Assembly: GCF_900104085.1 (NCBI RefSeq)
Contig: NZ_FNLD01000001.1
Location: 1,594,331 to 1,658,330 of the forward strand
Direction: 5' to 3'
DNA: 64,000 bases
Source: Pseudoxanthomonas sp. CF125
GTDB taxonomy: Bacteria > Pseudomonadota > Gammaproteobacteria > Xanthomonadales > Xanthomonadaceae
The notes beneath the pieces are model-generated. The model saw only the letters and a program-made list of their open reading frames with translations. It ran no database searches and was not told the origin of the DNA. Within the stretch, counting starts at the first letter, position 1. Each line of letters starts with the position of its first letter. Below, in pieces: positions 53,454-61,358 of this stretch. The position numbers and the translations under genes are program-made.

Positions 53454-54362
53454 TCATTCCAGCCTCAACTCCGCATTGCCGGAGAATGTCTCCAGCCTGA
53501 TCTCGCCTTCGCCCGTGCCGTAACGGGTATTGAAGCTGGAACCGGGGCCGTGTTCGGGCTTCTGGATCTTCGCGCCCGGCGCCTTGAGATCGCCGCTGAA
53601 ACTCTCCCCGCTGACCTGCGCGGACAAATTCTTGGGCAGCACCAGGAGCAGATCGCCGCTGACGCTTTCCATACCGATCTCGCCCTTGGCCGCCAGCGCG
53701 GTGCGCACCTGGGCATTGCCGCTGACGGTGCTGGACGAGAATTCGCTTACGCGTTCGCCGTTGACTGCGACGTCGATGTCGCCCGATACGGTTTCGGTCT
53801 TGATCTGTCCATTCATGCGGCCGCGCAGGACGATGCCGCCGCTGACGGTCTGCGCCTGGACATCGCCGCTGTTGACGGTCAGCCGCAGGTTGCCGCTGAC
53901 GCTTTCCACATCGACTTCCCGGGGCGCTGCCGCAAGCAACACGTCTCCGCTGACATTGTCGATGGATAGTTTGGAAGAGGCGACGCCAGACACATCCACA
54001 TCCGCGGAAACCGCATCGATGTCCAGGTCCGCGCGCACCGGAACCATCAGCTGCAAATCGGTAGGCCCGGATTTGTTGCCGCCCCAGCCGCCGCTATTGG
54101 GGTATTGCACCTTGACTATCAGATGCTCGGAGTCGCCCTCCACCACTAGCTTCTCGACCCCATCGCCGAGCGTGCCGGAGATCTTCACCTCGTTGCGCTC
54201 CCAGGCGCGCACCTGGATGCGTCCCTTGAGGTTTTCGATATCGACGCGGCCCCGCGCATCCAGCGCGCGGGTCTGGTCGATGGGCGTGGCGGCGCCGGCG
54301 GCTGCGGAAAGCGCCAGCAGCGGAACGAAGAACAATGAAGCGGCGGAAGCGAAGTTGCGCAT
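53454..54362 (-). CDS. DUF4097 beta-solenoid exported protein
   Basis: 302 residues. Signal peptide with cleavage near AGAA (about 24). The rest is a right-handed solenoid of the DUF4097 type with a repeated V-S-G-D/N step: DNVSGDVLLAAAPREVDVES, VSGNLRLTVNSGDVQAQTVS, ETVSGDIDVAVNGERVSEFS and MESVSGDLLLVLPKNLSAQ. Typically encoded with sigma/anti-sigma pairs; periplasmic function unknown. Third gene of the sigE-anti-sigma operon (10-nt gap). Confidence 0.9.
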   Translation of the reverse strand: MRNFASAASLFFVPLLALSAAAGAATPIDQTRALDARGRVDIENLKGRIQVRAWERNEVKISGTLGDGVEKLVVEGDSEHLIVKVQYPNSGGWGGNKSGPTDLQLMVPVRADLDIDAVSADVDVSGVASSKLSIDNVSGDVLLAAAPREVDVESVSGNLRLTVNSGDVQAQTVSGGIVLRGRMNGQIKTETVSGDIDVAVNGERVSEFSSSTVSGNAQVRTALAAKGEIGMESVSGDLLLVLPKNLSAQVSGESFSGDLKAPGAKIQKPEHGPGSSFNTRYGTGEGEIRLETFSGNAELRLE

Positions 54363-54372
54363 GGGAATATCC

Positions 54373-54891
54373 TCAGGTCATGACCGCGCGCTGCGTCAAC
54401 TGCAGGCGTCGTGCGTAGGTGCGGCGAAGTTGTTCGAGCAGGAACGTCGCGTTGGGGTCGTCGTCGATCGCGCTGAGTATCTGCGCGGCGCTACGGTCGA
54501 GTTCGCCGAAGGCTCCATGCATCTCGGGGTGGGTATTGGCCTGCTGCTGCAAGCGGGCGAACGCGCGCTCGTAATCCAGCGCCATGGAGACGGCCTGCTG
54601 GCGGATCATCGGATTGCCTGCCGGCGCTTGCGGTTTTACGGCAGGCATCATCTGCCAGACCACGCCGACGGCCAGCAGCACCGAAGCGGCCATGGCCCAG
54701 GGAGCGAAACGACGCGCCCGCGGTTTGCCGGTCGCCGCCGCTTGCCGGGGCACGGCAGCGATACGCGCGGCGATGCCCGGCCACAGGTCGGCCTGCGGTT
54801 CCAGATCGCGGCGCAGCCCGCGCAGTTGCCAACGCAGTGCTTCGTCAGTCTGCGCACCATCGTCGTACACGTCATCATTATGTGTGTTCAT
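54373..54891 (-). CDS. Putative anti-sigma factor, single-span membrane protein
   Basis: 172 residues. Cytoplasmic N-terminal part with DEALRWQLRGLRRDLEPQAD and PGIAARIAAVP, one transmembrane helix (APWAMAASVLLAVGVVWQMM, about 63-82), then a periplasmic helical domain (NPMIRQQAVSMALDYERAFA, NATFLLEQLRRTYARRLQLT). No zinc (ZAS) motif. Position and topology, overlapping the ECF sigma gene by 4 nt, imply it holds the sigma factor at the membrane. Confidence 0.75.
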   Translation of the reverse strand: MNTHNDDVYDDGAQTDEALRWQLRGLRRDLEPQADLWPGIAARIAAVPRQAAATGKPRARRFAPWAMAASVLLAVGVVWQMMPAVKPQAPAGNPMIRQQAVSMALDYERAFARLQQQANTHPEMHGAFGELDRSAAQILSAIDDDPNATFLLEQLRRTYARRLQLTQRAVMT

Positions 54892-55487
54892 GCCTCACCT
54901 CCTAAACGTCCGCGCAGCAACTGCCGCGCGCGGTGCAACTGCGCCTTCGAACTGCCTACCGCCATGCCCAGTTCGTTGGCGATTTCTTCGTGTTTCCAGC
55001 CTTCCACATCGTGCAGCACCAACACCGCTCGGGCACGCGGAGGCAACGTGGCGACCGCGCGTTCCAGATCCATCGAAAGCGCGGTGCCGTTGCCGGCCGA
55101 ATCGGCGACGCCCAAACCATCGAGCGCGTCTTCATCCTCGTCGAAACGCGGGCCGCCGCGCCGACTGCGCAGTTCCATCAGTGCGGTGGTGACCGCCAGC
55201 CGATGCAACCAGGTGGAGACAGCGCTTTCGAAACGGAATTTCGGCAATGCCTGCCAGGCGCGGACGAAAGCCTCCTGGGTCAGATCCTCGGCTCGCACCC
55301 CATGCGCGCCGACCAGCCTGACGATGACGCCATGCACGCGTCCGGCATGACGGCGGTAGATCGATTCGAACGCGCCCGCATCGCCTGCCGCGGCCGATCG
55401 CGCCAGCGCGGCATCGGTAGCGGCGGCCACCTCGGCGGTGGTCGTGTCGGTCATCGATTCGCTCATGGCAGCGGTCAGCATAGACAT
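54888..55487 (-). CDS. ECF RNA polymerase sigma factor (SigE/RpoE-like)
   Basis: 199 residues; internal Met8 and Met12 are alternative starts. Region 2 FESIYRRHAGRVHGVIVRLV, DLTQEAFVRAWQALPKFRFE and STWLHRLAVTTALMELRSR; region 4 VATLPPRARAVLVLHDVEGW, KHEEIANELGMAVGSSKAQL, HRARQLLRGRL. First gene of sigma/anti-sigma/DUF4097. Such systems usually answer envelope stress and autoregulate; I could not pick out a convincing GGAACTT-type promoter upstream. Confidence 0.92.
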   Translation of the reverse strand: MSMLTAAMSESMTDTTTAEVAAATDAALARSAAAGDAGAFESIYRRHAGRVHGVIVRLVGAHGVRAEDLTQEAFVRAWQALPKFRFESAVSTWLHRLAVTTALMELRSRRGGPRFDEDEDALDGLGVADSAGNGTALSMDLERAVATLPPRARAVLVLHDVEGWKHEEIANELGMAVGSSKAQLHRARQLLRGRLGGEA

Positions 55488-55579
55488 TGGGATGCGGCAA
55501 TGGGCAGTAAGGTTTAAGACGATCCATCAATGAAAACTAGTATTCACGGTTCTGGACCTGCTTTGGCTCTGCTCTAGCG

Positions 55580-55772
55580 GCCCCGTGAGGCGGGGCAAAC
55601 GGGCCGGGATCAACCCCGCAGGGGCGGCGCACAGGGATGTGCGCCGTTTCCGGAGGCGCAGGAGGCGCCTTACGGAAATTCCCGGCCCGCTTGCGGACCC
55701 AAGGGCTTCATCGTTGGGCGCGGCGTTAGGGTGCGTTTCTTTGGTTACTTTCTTTGCACAAGCAAAGAAAGT
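55580..55772. repeat. Large structured intergenic element with nested hairpins
   Basis: Within about 190 bp: GCCCC...GGGGC (55580-55596); a 10-bp long-range stem CGGGCCGGGA/TCCCGGCCCG (55600-55609 with 55680-55689) enclosing CGGCGCAC/GTGCGCCG (55625-55646) and TTTCCG/CGGAAA with inner GGCGC/GCGCC (55647-55678); and ACTTTCTTTGC/GCAAAGAAAGT (55747-55772). I recall sequences with the TTTGGTTACTTTCTTTGCACAAGC core as dispersed repeats in Xanthomonadaceae. No gene fits. Could be a non-autonomous mobile repeat or a structured RNA. The flanks to 55893 hold nothing else but a half-palindrome. Confidence 0.75.
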
Positions 55773-55849
55773 GACTCGCGCAACGCGCGGCTTTCAACAG
55801 CCGAACGGCTGGTCAGCGCTCTTGCTCCACGATCAAATGCAAGAAGCCA

Positions 55850-55883
55850 AAGTCGCTGGGCCCCCGCCTTCGCGGGGATGACG
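55850..55883. repeat. Solitary half of the 2578-2660 palindrome family
   Basis: Begins AAGTCGCTGGGCCCCCGCC and continues through CTTCGCGGGGATGACG; about 31 of 34 bases match the right arm at 2627-2660. The partner arm is absent. It abuts the TetR gene stop region (55894). Confidence 0.7.
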
Positions 55884-55893
55884 AGCAGCGAAC

Positions 55894-56493
55894 TCAGTTA
55901 GGGATCAATGTACTGATCACGTGCTCGACGTAAGCCTCGAATTCCTCGTGATGCAAGCGCGGCTGCTGCAGCTGCAGGGCCAGCTGCAGGAAGCCCAGAT
56001 AGGCCGAATACGCCAAGCGCGCACGGTGCTGGGCCTCGGTGCGACCCAGGCCGGCCTGGCGGAAGGAAGCAACCAGGTATTCCAGGCGCCGCTGCGAAAC
56101 CCGGTTGATCACCGGCTGCACCGCCGGGTGGTCCAGCGCCTTCAGCAGCTCGCTATAGATAACGTGTGGTTTGACCTCATGGGCGACCAGCAGGAACAGC
56201 TCGCGTAGGCGTGCCCGGGGATCCGGCACGGCTTCCAGACTGCCGAACACGCTTTCCTGCTCGATCGCCTCCCAACGCTCCAGTGCCGCCTGCAGAAGCG
56301 CATCGCGCGAGGGGAAATGCCAATAGAAGCTGCCCTTGGTGACGCCCAAGCGGCGTGCGAGCGGTTCCACCGCCACGGCGGCGACCCCTTGCTCGGCGAC
56401 CAGATCCAGCGCTGCCTGCGCCCAATCCTCGGCGCTGAGGCGAGCGGGTCGGGAGGTGTTGGCCGAAGCCGGTTCGGACGTGTTTGCAGTCAT
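55894..56493 (-). CDS. TetR-family regulator, probably of the adjacent hydrolase-fadE operon
   Basis: 199 residues. Helix-turn-helix (about 20-66): DWAQAALDLVAEQGVAAVAV, EPLARRLGVTKGSFYWHFPS, RDALLQAALERW, with the strongly conserved K-G-S-F-Y-W-H-F. C-terminal TetR ligand/dimer domain (ARLRELFLLVAHEVKPHVIY and later helices). Divergent from the hydrolase-fadE operon over 157 nt. A GTATGG half-site upstream of its own start is shared with the operon promoter, suggesting autoregulation; acyl-CoA as ligand is inference. Confidence 0.88.
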   Translation of the reverse strand: MTANTSEPASANTSRPARLSAEDWAQAALDLVAEQGVAAVAVEPLARRLGVTKGSFYWHFPSRDALLQAALERWEAIEQESVFGSLEAVPDPRARLRELFLLVAHEVKPHVIYSELLKALDHPAVQPVINRVSQRRLEYLVASFRQAGLGRTEAQHRARLAYSAYLGFLQLALQLQQPRLHHEEFEAYVEHVISTLIPN

Positions 56494-56613
56494 ATTTCAC
56501 ATTTAACCATACGCCGAGGTTTGTTGCGGTACGTTTTGCGGCATCGCGTCGAAGCGCCCTGGAATCAGCGGCTTGCAGCAGCAACGGATCCGAGCGGCCG
56601 GCGCCGAAACCGA

Positions 56614-56654
56614 TTGACTACTCTAAATTGTGAGATCCATACTAGCCCGTATGG
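56614..56654 (+). promoter_or_regulatory. Promoter with overlapping CCATAC-6-GTATGG operator, probably leaderless
   Basis: TTGACT (56614-56619), 18-nt spacer, CATACT (56638-56643); expected start lands at the ATG at 56651. The palindrome CCATACTAGCCCGTATGG (56637-56654) covers the -10 and the start codon, a good repression site. The half-site CCATAC recurs at 56507-56512 just upstream of tetR. Confidence 0.6.
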
Positions 56655-57619
56655 TATCTACTTCCTCCAAGCCTCCTCTTGATCAGCTGCCTGCGCAGTT
56701 GCGGACGCTGACCGGCGCAGGCGGTCTTGCCTTGGCCGCAACCGCCTTCCCCACCGCTTCGTCCCTGCAGGCTTCCGACACGCTGCTTTTTGCGCACGGC
56801 TTCGGCCAGACCCGCGGAGCCTGGCAACGCAGCGGCACGGCGCTGGCCGCGGAAGGCTATGCCGGGCTTTCCTATGATGCGCGCGGCCATGGCGAGTCGG
56901 CCCGCAATCCCGCCGACCTGCCCTACGCCGGCGAACAATTGGCCGACGACCTGATCATCGTCGCCGGCGAACACGTGCAGCCGCCGGTGCTGATCGGCGC
57001 TTCGATGGGCGGCCTGTTCGGCATGATTTCCGAAGCGCGCTGGCCGGGCCTGTTCCGCGCCATGGTGCTGGTCGACATTACCCCGCGCTGGGAAGAAGCC
57101 GGGCTGCAGCGCATCCTCGGTTTCGTCACCGCTTTCCCGCAGGGTTTCGATTCACTGGATCATGCCGCCGACATCATCGCCGCGTACCTGCCGCATCGCC
57201 GTGCGCGCAAGACGCCGCAGGAGCTGCGCGAAGTCCTGCGCGAAGGCAGCGACGGCCGCTGGCGCTGGCACTGGGATGCGCGTTTGATCGACGATCTGGT
57301 ACGCGATTGCGCGCAGCACCAGGACGATATCGTCGATGCCGCGCGCACGATCCGCTGTCCGGTGCTGCTGATCAGCGGCGGCCGCAGCGATCTGGTTTCG
57401 GCCAAGACCGTGGAAGAATTCCAGACGCTGGTTCCGCATGCGCGCCACGCGCATCTGCCGCAGGCCACGCACATGCTGGCCGGCGACGACAACGACGCGT
57501 TTACCAGCACCGTGCTGGAATACTTGGCCGACCTGCCCGCGGCCCGCGCAGACGCAACAGCATTCAACGCCACCGGCGAATCCGCCGTCACCAACGCCGT
57601 ATCCGGAGCCGTCCCATGA
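56651..57619 (+). CDS. Alpha/beta hydrolase, fadE-linked
   Basis: 322 residues from ATG 56651. LLFAHGFGQTRGAWQRSGTA (oxyanion), SYDARGHGESARNPADLPYA, nucleophile elbow LIGASMGGLFGM, acid in ISGGRSDLVSAKT and His in LPQATHMLAGDD. Resembles lipases/esterases and thioesterases linked to fatty acid catabolism. First gene of the operon; its stop overlaps fadE by 4 nt, so it probably works on acyl esters or acyl-CoA. Substrate unproven. Confidence 0.88.
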   Translation: MVSTSSKPPLDQLPAQLRTLTGAGGLALAATAFPTASSLQASDTLLFAHGFGQTRGAWQRSGTALAAEGYAGLSYDARGHGESARNPADLPYAGEQLADDLIIVAGEHVQPPVLIGASMGGLFGMISEARWPGLFRAMVLVDITPRWEEAGLQRILGFVTAFPQGFDSLDHAADIIAAYLPHRRARKTPQELREVLREGSDGRWRWHWDARLIDDLVRDCAQHQDDIVDAARTIRCPVLLISGGRSDLVSAKTVEEFQTLVPHARHAHLPQATHMLAGDDNDAFTSTVLEYLADLPAARADATAFNATGESAVTNAVSGAVP

Positions 57620-60096
57620 GCATCGTCGCCCCCTTCCTCGCCTTCCTGCTGGTTGGCGCGTTCGCCGCCTACCACCGTATCCGGCTGGCCTACTGGGCCG
57701 CGATCACTGCGACTCTGCTGGTGGCGTGCTGGCTGCTGGGCGCCAACCATACCGCAACCATCGTCGCCGCCGTGCTGGTGGCGCTGATCGCGGTGCCGCT
57801 GCTGATTCCTGGCATCCGCAAGCCGCTGGTGACCGCACCGCTGCTGAAGTTCTTCCGCAAGGTGCTGCCGCCGCTGTCGCAGACCGAACGCATCGCGCTG
57901 GAAACCGGTTCGGTGGGTTTCGAAGGCGAACTGTTCACCGGCGATCCCGACTGGAACAAATTGCTCAACTATCCCAAGCCGCAGCTGTCGGCCGAAGAAC
58001 AGGCTTTCCTCGACGGCCCGGTGGAAGAGCTGTGCCGGATGACCAACGACTGGGAAATCACCCACGTCTACGCCGACCTGCCGCCGGAACTGTGGGCTTT
58101 CATCAAGAAGAACAAGTTCTTCGGCATGATCATTCCCAAGGAATACGGCGGCCTGGGTTTCTCGGCGCTGGCCCACCATAAGGTCATCCAGAAGATCGCC
58201 TCGGTCTCCAGCGTGGTCAGTTCCACCGTCGGCGTGCCCAATTCGCTGGGCCCGGGCGAGCTGCTTAACCATTACGGCACCCAGGAACAGAAGGACTACT
58301 ACCTGCCGCGTCTGGCGGCGGGCGAGGAAGTGCCCTGCTTCGGCCTGACTGGTCCGTTCGCTGGTTCCGACGCCACTTCCATTCCCGACTTCGGCATCGT
58401 CTGCAAAGGCGAGTGGAACGGCGCCAATGTGCTGGGGGTAAAGCTGACCTTCGACAAGCGCTACATCACGCTCGCACCGGTGGCCACGCTGATCGGCCTT
58501 GCGTTCCGCATGTACGACCCTGACAAACTCATCGGCGACACGCGCGATATCGGCATCACTCTGGCGCTGCTGCCGCGCGATACCCAGGGCGTGGAAATCG
58601 GCCGTCGCCATTTCCCGCTCAACTCGCCGTTCCAGAACGGCCCGATCCACGGCAAGGAAGTCTTCATCCCGCTCAGCCAGCTGATCGGCGGCGTGGACAA
58701 GGCCGGCCTGGGCTGGAACATGCTCAACGAATGTCTGGCAGTGGGCCGTTCCATCACCCTGCCTTCCACCGGCAGCGGTGGCGCCAAGGCCGGCGCGCTG
58801 GTGACTGGCGCCTATGCGCGCATCCGCAAGCAGTTCGGCCTGTCGGTCGGCCGTTTCGAAGGCGTGGAAGAAGCGCTGGCGCGCATCGGCGGCAAGGCGT
58901 ATGCGATCAGCGCGCTTTCGCAGGCCACCGCGGCTGCGGTCGATCGCGGCGACGTGCCGTCGGTGCCGTCGGCCATCGCCAAGTACCACTGCACGGAAAT
59001 GGGCCGCGAAGTGTCCAAGGACGTGATGGACGTGATCGGCGGCAAGGGCATCATCCTGGGGCCGCGGAATTTCGCCGGCCGCGCGTGGCAAGCATCGCCC
59101 ATCGCCATCACCGTGGAAGGCGCCAACATCATGACCCGCAGCCTGCTGATCTTCGGCCAGGGCGCGATCCTGTGCCATCCGTGGGTGATGAAGGAAATGA
59201 AGGCCGCCGGCAATCCGGATCATCAGGCCGGCCTGGAAGAGTTCGACCGCAATCTGTTCGGCCACATCGGCTTCGCCATTTCCAACGCAGTGCGCTCGTT
59301 CTGGTTCGGCCTGACCGGCGCCAAGATCGGCTCGGCCCCGGGCGACGACTACACGCGACGCTATTTCCGCAAGCTGGACCGCTATTCCGCCAACCTGGCG
59401 CTGATGGCCGATGTGTCGATGCTGTTGCTGGGCGGCAAGCTGAAGTTCAAGGAATCGCTGTCCGGCCGGCTGGGCGATGTGCTGAGCCATGTCTACATGA
59501 CCAGCGCCATGCTGAAGCGTTACCACGACGAAGGCGCACCGGTGACCGACCAGCCGCTGCTGGCCTGGGCCTTCCACGACAGCGTGCACAAGATCGAACA
59601 CGCCCTGTCGGCCGCGCTGCGCAACTTCCCGATCCGCCCGGTGGTGTGGCTGCTGTGGCCGCTGATCTTTCCGTGGGGCCGCCGCGCCGTCGCTCCCAGC
59701 GACCGCCTGGGCCACCGCGTAGCCGCGTTGCTGATGACGCCCAACGAAGCGCGCGACCGCTTGGGCGAGGGCGTGTTCCTCACCCCCTGCGAGAACAATC
59801 CCGGCGGCCGCATCAACAGCTACCTGGCCAAGGCCATCCTGGCCGAGCCGGTGGAACGCAAGTTCATCAAGGCGCTGAAAAACAGCGACATCGAAGCGCT
59901 GGATTTCGCTTCGCAGCTGGACGAAGGCGTGCGCGAGGGCTGGATCACGGCCGATGAACGCAAGCAGTTGGAAGAGCTGCGCGAGATCACGCTGGAGACC
60001 ATCACGGTGGACGATTTCGATGCGCATGAATTGCGGTCGGCCGGTTATTACGACAAGCACGGCGCTGGGACGCGGCAGTCGCGCGAAGCGGCTTGA
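57616..60096 (+). CDS. fadE: Acyl-CoA dehydrogenase FadE
   Basis: FAD enzyme for the first oxidation of beta-oxidation. 826 residues (E. coli FadE 814) from ATG 57616 in ATGA. Two or three N-terminal membrane helices (IVAPFLAFLLVGAFAAYHRI, AAITATLLVACWLLGANHTA), then EWEITHVY-like linker, FGMIIPKEYGGLGFSALAHH, ACFGLTGPFAGSDATS-like FAD region (CFGLTGPFAGSDATSIPDFG), DVIGGKGIILGPRNFAGRAW, and the C-terminal DUF1974 part to HGAGTRQSREAA. Controlled with the hydrolase by the divergent TetR. Confidence 0.95.
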   Translation: MSIVAPFLAFLLVGAFAAYHRIRLAYWAAITATLLVACWLLGANHTATIVAAVLVALIAVPLLIPGIRKPLVTAPLLKFFRKVLPPLSQTERIALETGSVGFEGELFTGDPDWNKLLNYPKPQLSAEEQAFLDGPVEELCRMTNDWEITHVYADLPPELWAFIKKNKFFGMIIPKEYGGLGFSALAHHKVIQKIASVSSVVSSTVGVPNSLGPGELLNHYGTQEQKDYYLPRLAAGEEVPCFGLTGPFAGSDATSIPDFGIVCKGEWNGANVLGVKLTFDKRYITLAPVATLIGLAFRMYDPDKLIGDTRDIGITLALLPRDTQGVEIGRRHFPLNSPFQNGPIHGKEVFIPLSQLIGGVDKAGLGWNMLNECLAVGRSITLPSTGSGGAKAGALVTGAYARIRKQFGLSVGRFEGVEEALARIGGKAYAISALSQATAAAVDRGDVPSVPSAIAKYHCTEMGREVSKDVMDVIGGKGIILGPRNFAGRAWQASPIAITVEGANIMTRSLLIFGQGAILCHPWVMKEMKAAGNPDHQAGLEEFDRNLFGHIGFAISNAVRSFWFGLTGAKIGSAPGDDYTRRYFRKLDRYSANLALMADVSMLLLGGKLKFKESLSGRLGDVLSHVYMTSAMLKRYHDEGAPVTDQPLLAWAFHDSVHKIEHALSAALRNFPIRPVVWLLWPLIFPWGRRAVAPSDRLGHRVAALLMTPNEARDRLGEGVFLTPCENNPGGRINSYLAKAILAEPVERKFIKALKNSDIEALDFASQLDEGVREGWITADERKQLEELREITLETITVDDFDAHELRSAGYYDKHGAGTRQSREAA

Positions 60097-60104
60097 GCTC
60101 TTAG

Positions 60105-60291
60105 CCCCTCCCCTTGCGAAGTCCCCCAAGGGGACTTCCTTCGGGGCGCAGGGGGAGGCTGGGAGGGGGTGCTCTTCGCGCTGACTTTCAGATTGCCGCC
60201 GGAAGCAACAGCAAGATCAAGAGCAACCCCTCCCCAACCCTCCCCTGCGCCCCGAAGGAAGTCCCCTTGGGGGGCTGCGCAAGGGAGGGGG
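60105..60291. repeat. Long imperfect inverted repeat, about 66-bp arms
   Basis: Left arm 60105-60170 and right arm 60226-60291 are inverted copies, roughly 85% identical, joined by a 55-nt spacer. Each contains the block AAGGGGACTTCCTTCGGGGC or its complement. It separates fadE from the DUF4442 gene and ends just before its start. A dispersed element distinct from the other palindromes; it may fold into one large hairpin in the transcript. Confidence 0.85.
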
Positions 60292-60309
60292 CCAAGCAGA
60301 GCCTTTGCC

Positions 60310-60786
60310 ATGAGCGCTTCCGTACTTCAGCTGTACAACCGCATCACCCGCAAGCCATTCGGCCACTGGCTGTTCTCGCGTCTGATCTGTTTCAAGGCGC
60401 CCTACTTCGGCAGCATCAAGCCGCGCATGACCGTGCTTGAGCCCAACCGCGCCGAGGCCACCATCGCCCATCGCCGCAGCGTGACCAACCATCTGGGCAC
60501 CGTGCACGCCATCGCCTTGTGCAACCTGGCCGAATTCACCGGCGGACTGATGACCGACGTCAGCATTCCCGCATCGATGCGCTGGATCCCGAAAGGGATG
60601 ACTGTGGAATACCTGAAGAAGGCCGTCGGCGCACAGCGCGGCGTGGCTACGCCGGAATTCCCGCCGTACGAGTCAGCCGAAGGTTACGAGTTGCCGGTTA
60701 ACGTCGTGGTGACCGATCCGCAGAGCGATGTGGTATTCAAGGCGCGCATCTCGATGTGGGTTTCTCCCAAACCCGCGCGCAGCTAG
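60310..60786 (+). CDS. DUF4442 hotdog-fold protein (putative thioesterase)
   Basis: 158 residues from ATG 60310. Fold features: LYNRITRKPFGHWLFSRLIC, PYFGSIKPRMTVLEPNRAEA, TNHLGTVHAIALCNLAEFTG (helix with hotdog catalytic-region Asn/His/Glu) and DVVFKARISMWVSPK. DUF4442 proteins are hotdog-fold relatives of PaaI thioesterases. After fadE, separated by the long inverted repeat, so a lipid or acyl-CoA role is plausible. Confidence 0.82.
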   Translation: MSASVLQLYNRITRKPFGHWLFSRLICFKAPYFGSIKPRMTVLEPNRAEATIAHRRSVTNHLGTVHAIALCNLAEFTGGLMTDVSIPASMRWIPKGMTVEYLKKAVGAQRGVATPEFPPYESAEGYELPVNVVVTDPQSDVVFKARISMWVSPKPARS

Positions 60787-60791
60787 AACCG

Positions 60792-60879
60792 ACCGTGGGA
60801 GCGGCGTCCCGCCGCGAGCTTTTGCGCATGAGTGAATGGCCAGGATCAAGAGCTCGCGGCGGGACGCCGCTCCCACGGT
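60792..60879. repeat. 29-bp perfect inverted repeat between convergent genes
   Basis: Arms 60792-60820 (ACCGTGGGAGCGGCGTCCCG...) and 60851-60879 are exact inverted copies with a 30-nt spacer. It stands between convergent DUF4442 and DUF1304 genes and probably acts as a bidirectional terminator. Variant of the GGAGCG palindrome group. Confidence 0.88.
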
Positions 60880-60888
60880 GCGCGTGCA

Positions 60889-61251
60889 TCAGACACCGCG
60901 GGTCAGGCACCACACGGCGATGATGGCGGCGATGGCTGGCACACCCTGGACGAAAAAGATGCGCTTGCTGACGCTGTAGGCGCCGTACAGCGCGGCGACC
61001 AGCACGCAGCCCAGGAAGAACAGCACCACGTTCCACTGCGCGGCGCACAGGAACCAGAGCAAACCCGCGGCAAGGAAACCGTTGTAGAGCCCCTGGTTGG
61101 CGGCCAGTACGCGGGTGGTCTCGGCCTTCTCGGGTGAGTTGCGGAACGTCTTCAGGCCCAGCGGCTTGGTCCACAGGAACATTTCCAGCACCAGGAAATA
61201 CACATGCAGCAAGGCGACCAGCGCGGTCAGGATTTGCGCAAGCATCAGCAT
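60889..61251 (-). CDS. DUF1304 family small membrane protein
   Basis: 120 residues, four hydrophobic helices: LAQILTALVALLHVYFLVLE, GLYNGFLAAGLLWFLCAAQW, VVLFFLGCVLVAALYGAYSV and GVPAIAAIIAVWCLTRGV. HVYFLVLEMFLW and ANQGLYNGFLAAGL are DUF1304 hallmarks. Function unknown; inner membrane. Monocistronic. Confidence 0.88.
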   Translation of the reverse strand: MLMLAQILTALVALLHVYFLVLEMFLWTKPLGLKTFRNSPEKAETTRVLAANQGLYNGFLAAGLLWFLCAAQWNVVLFFLGCVLVAALYGAYSVSKRIFFVQGVPAIAAIIAVWCLTRGV

Positions 61252-61358
61252 GTCGGCCCCTGGTGATTCGGTTCAGGCCAGCATACCGGAAGACTGCGCG
61301 GGAGAAATTCCAGTTCGTGGTGAGTTCCGGATCAGGTCCGGGGCTCACCACGAACGGA

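Noticed and set aside
55585-55881. 98-codon plus-strand frame including FAQAKKVTRATRG
   Set aside because: Lies within the dispersed structured repeat; such frames are a known annotation artefact of this repeat in xanthomonads.
57160-60129. Open minus-strand frame of about 989 codons
   Set aside because: Antisense shadow of fadE and the hydrolase; Gln/His/Arg-rich with no domain.
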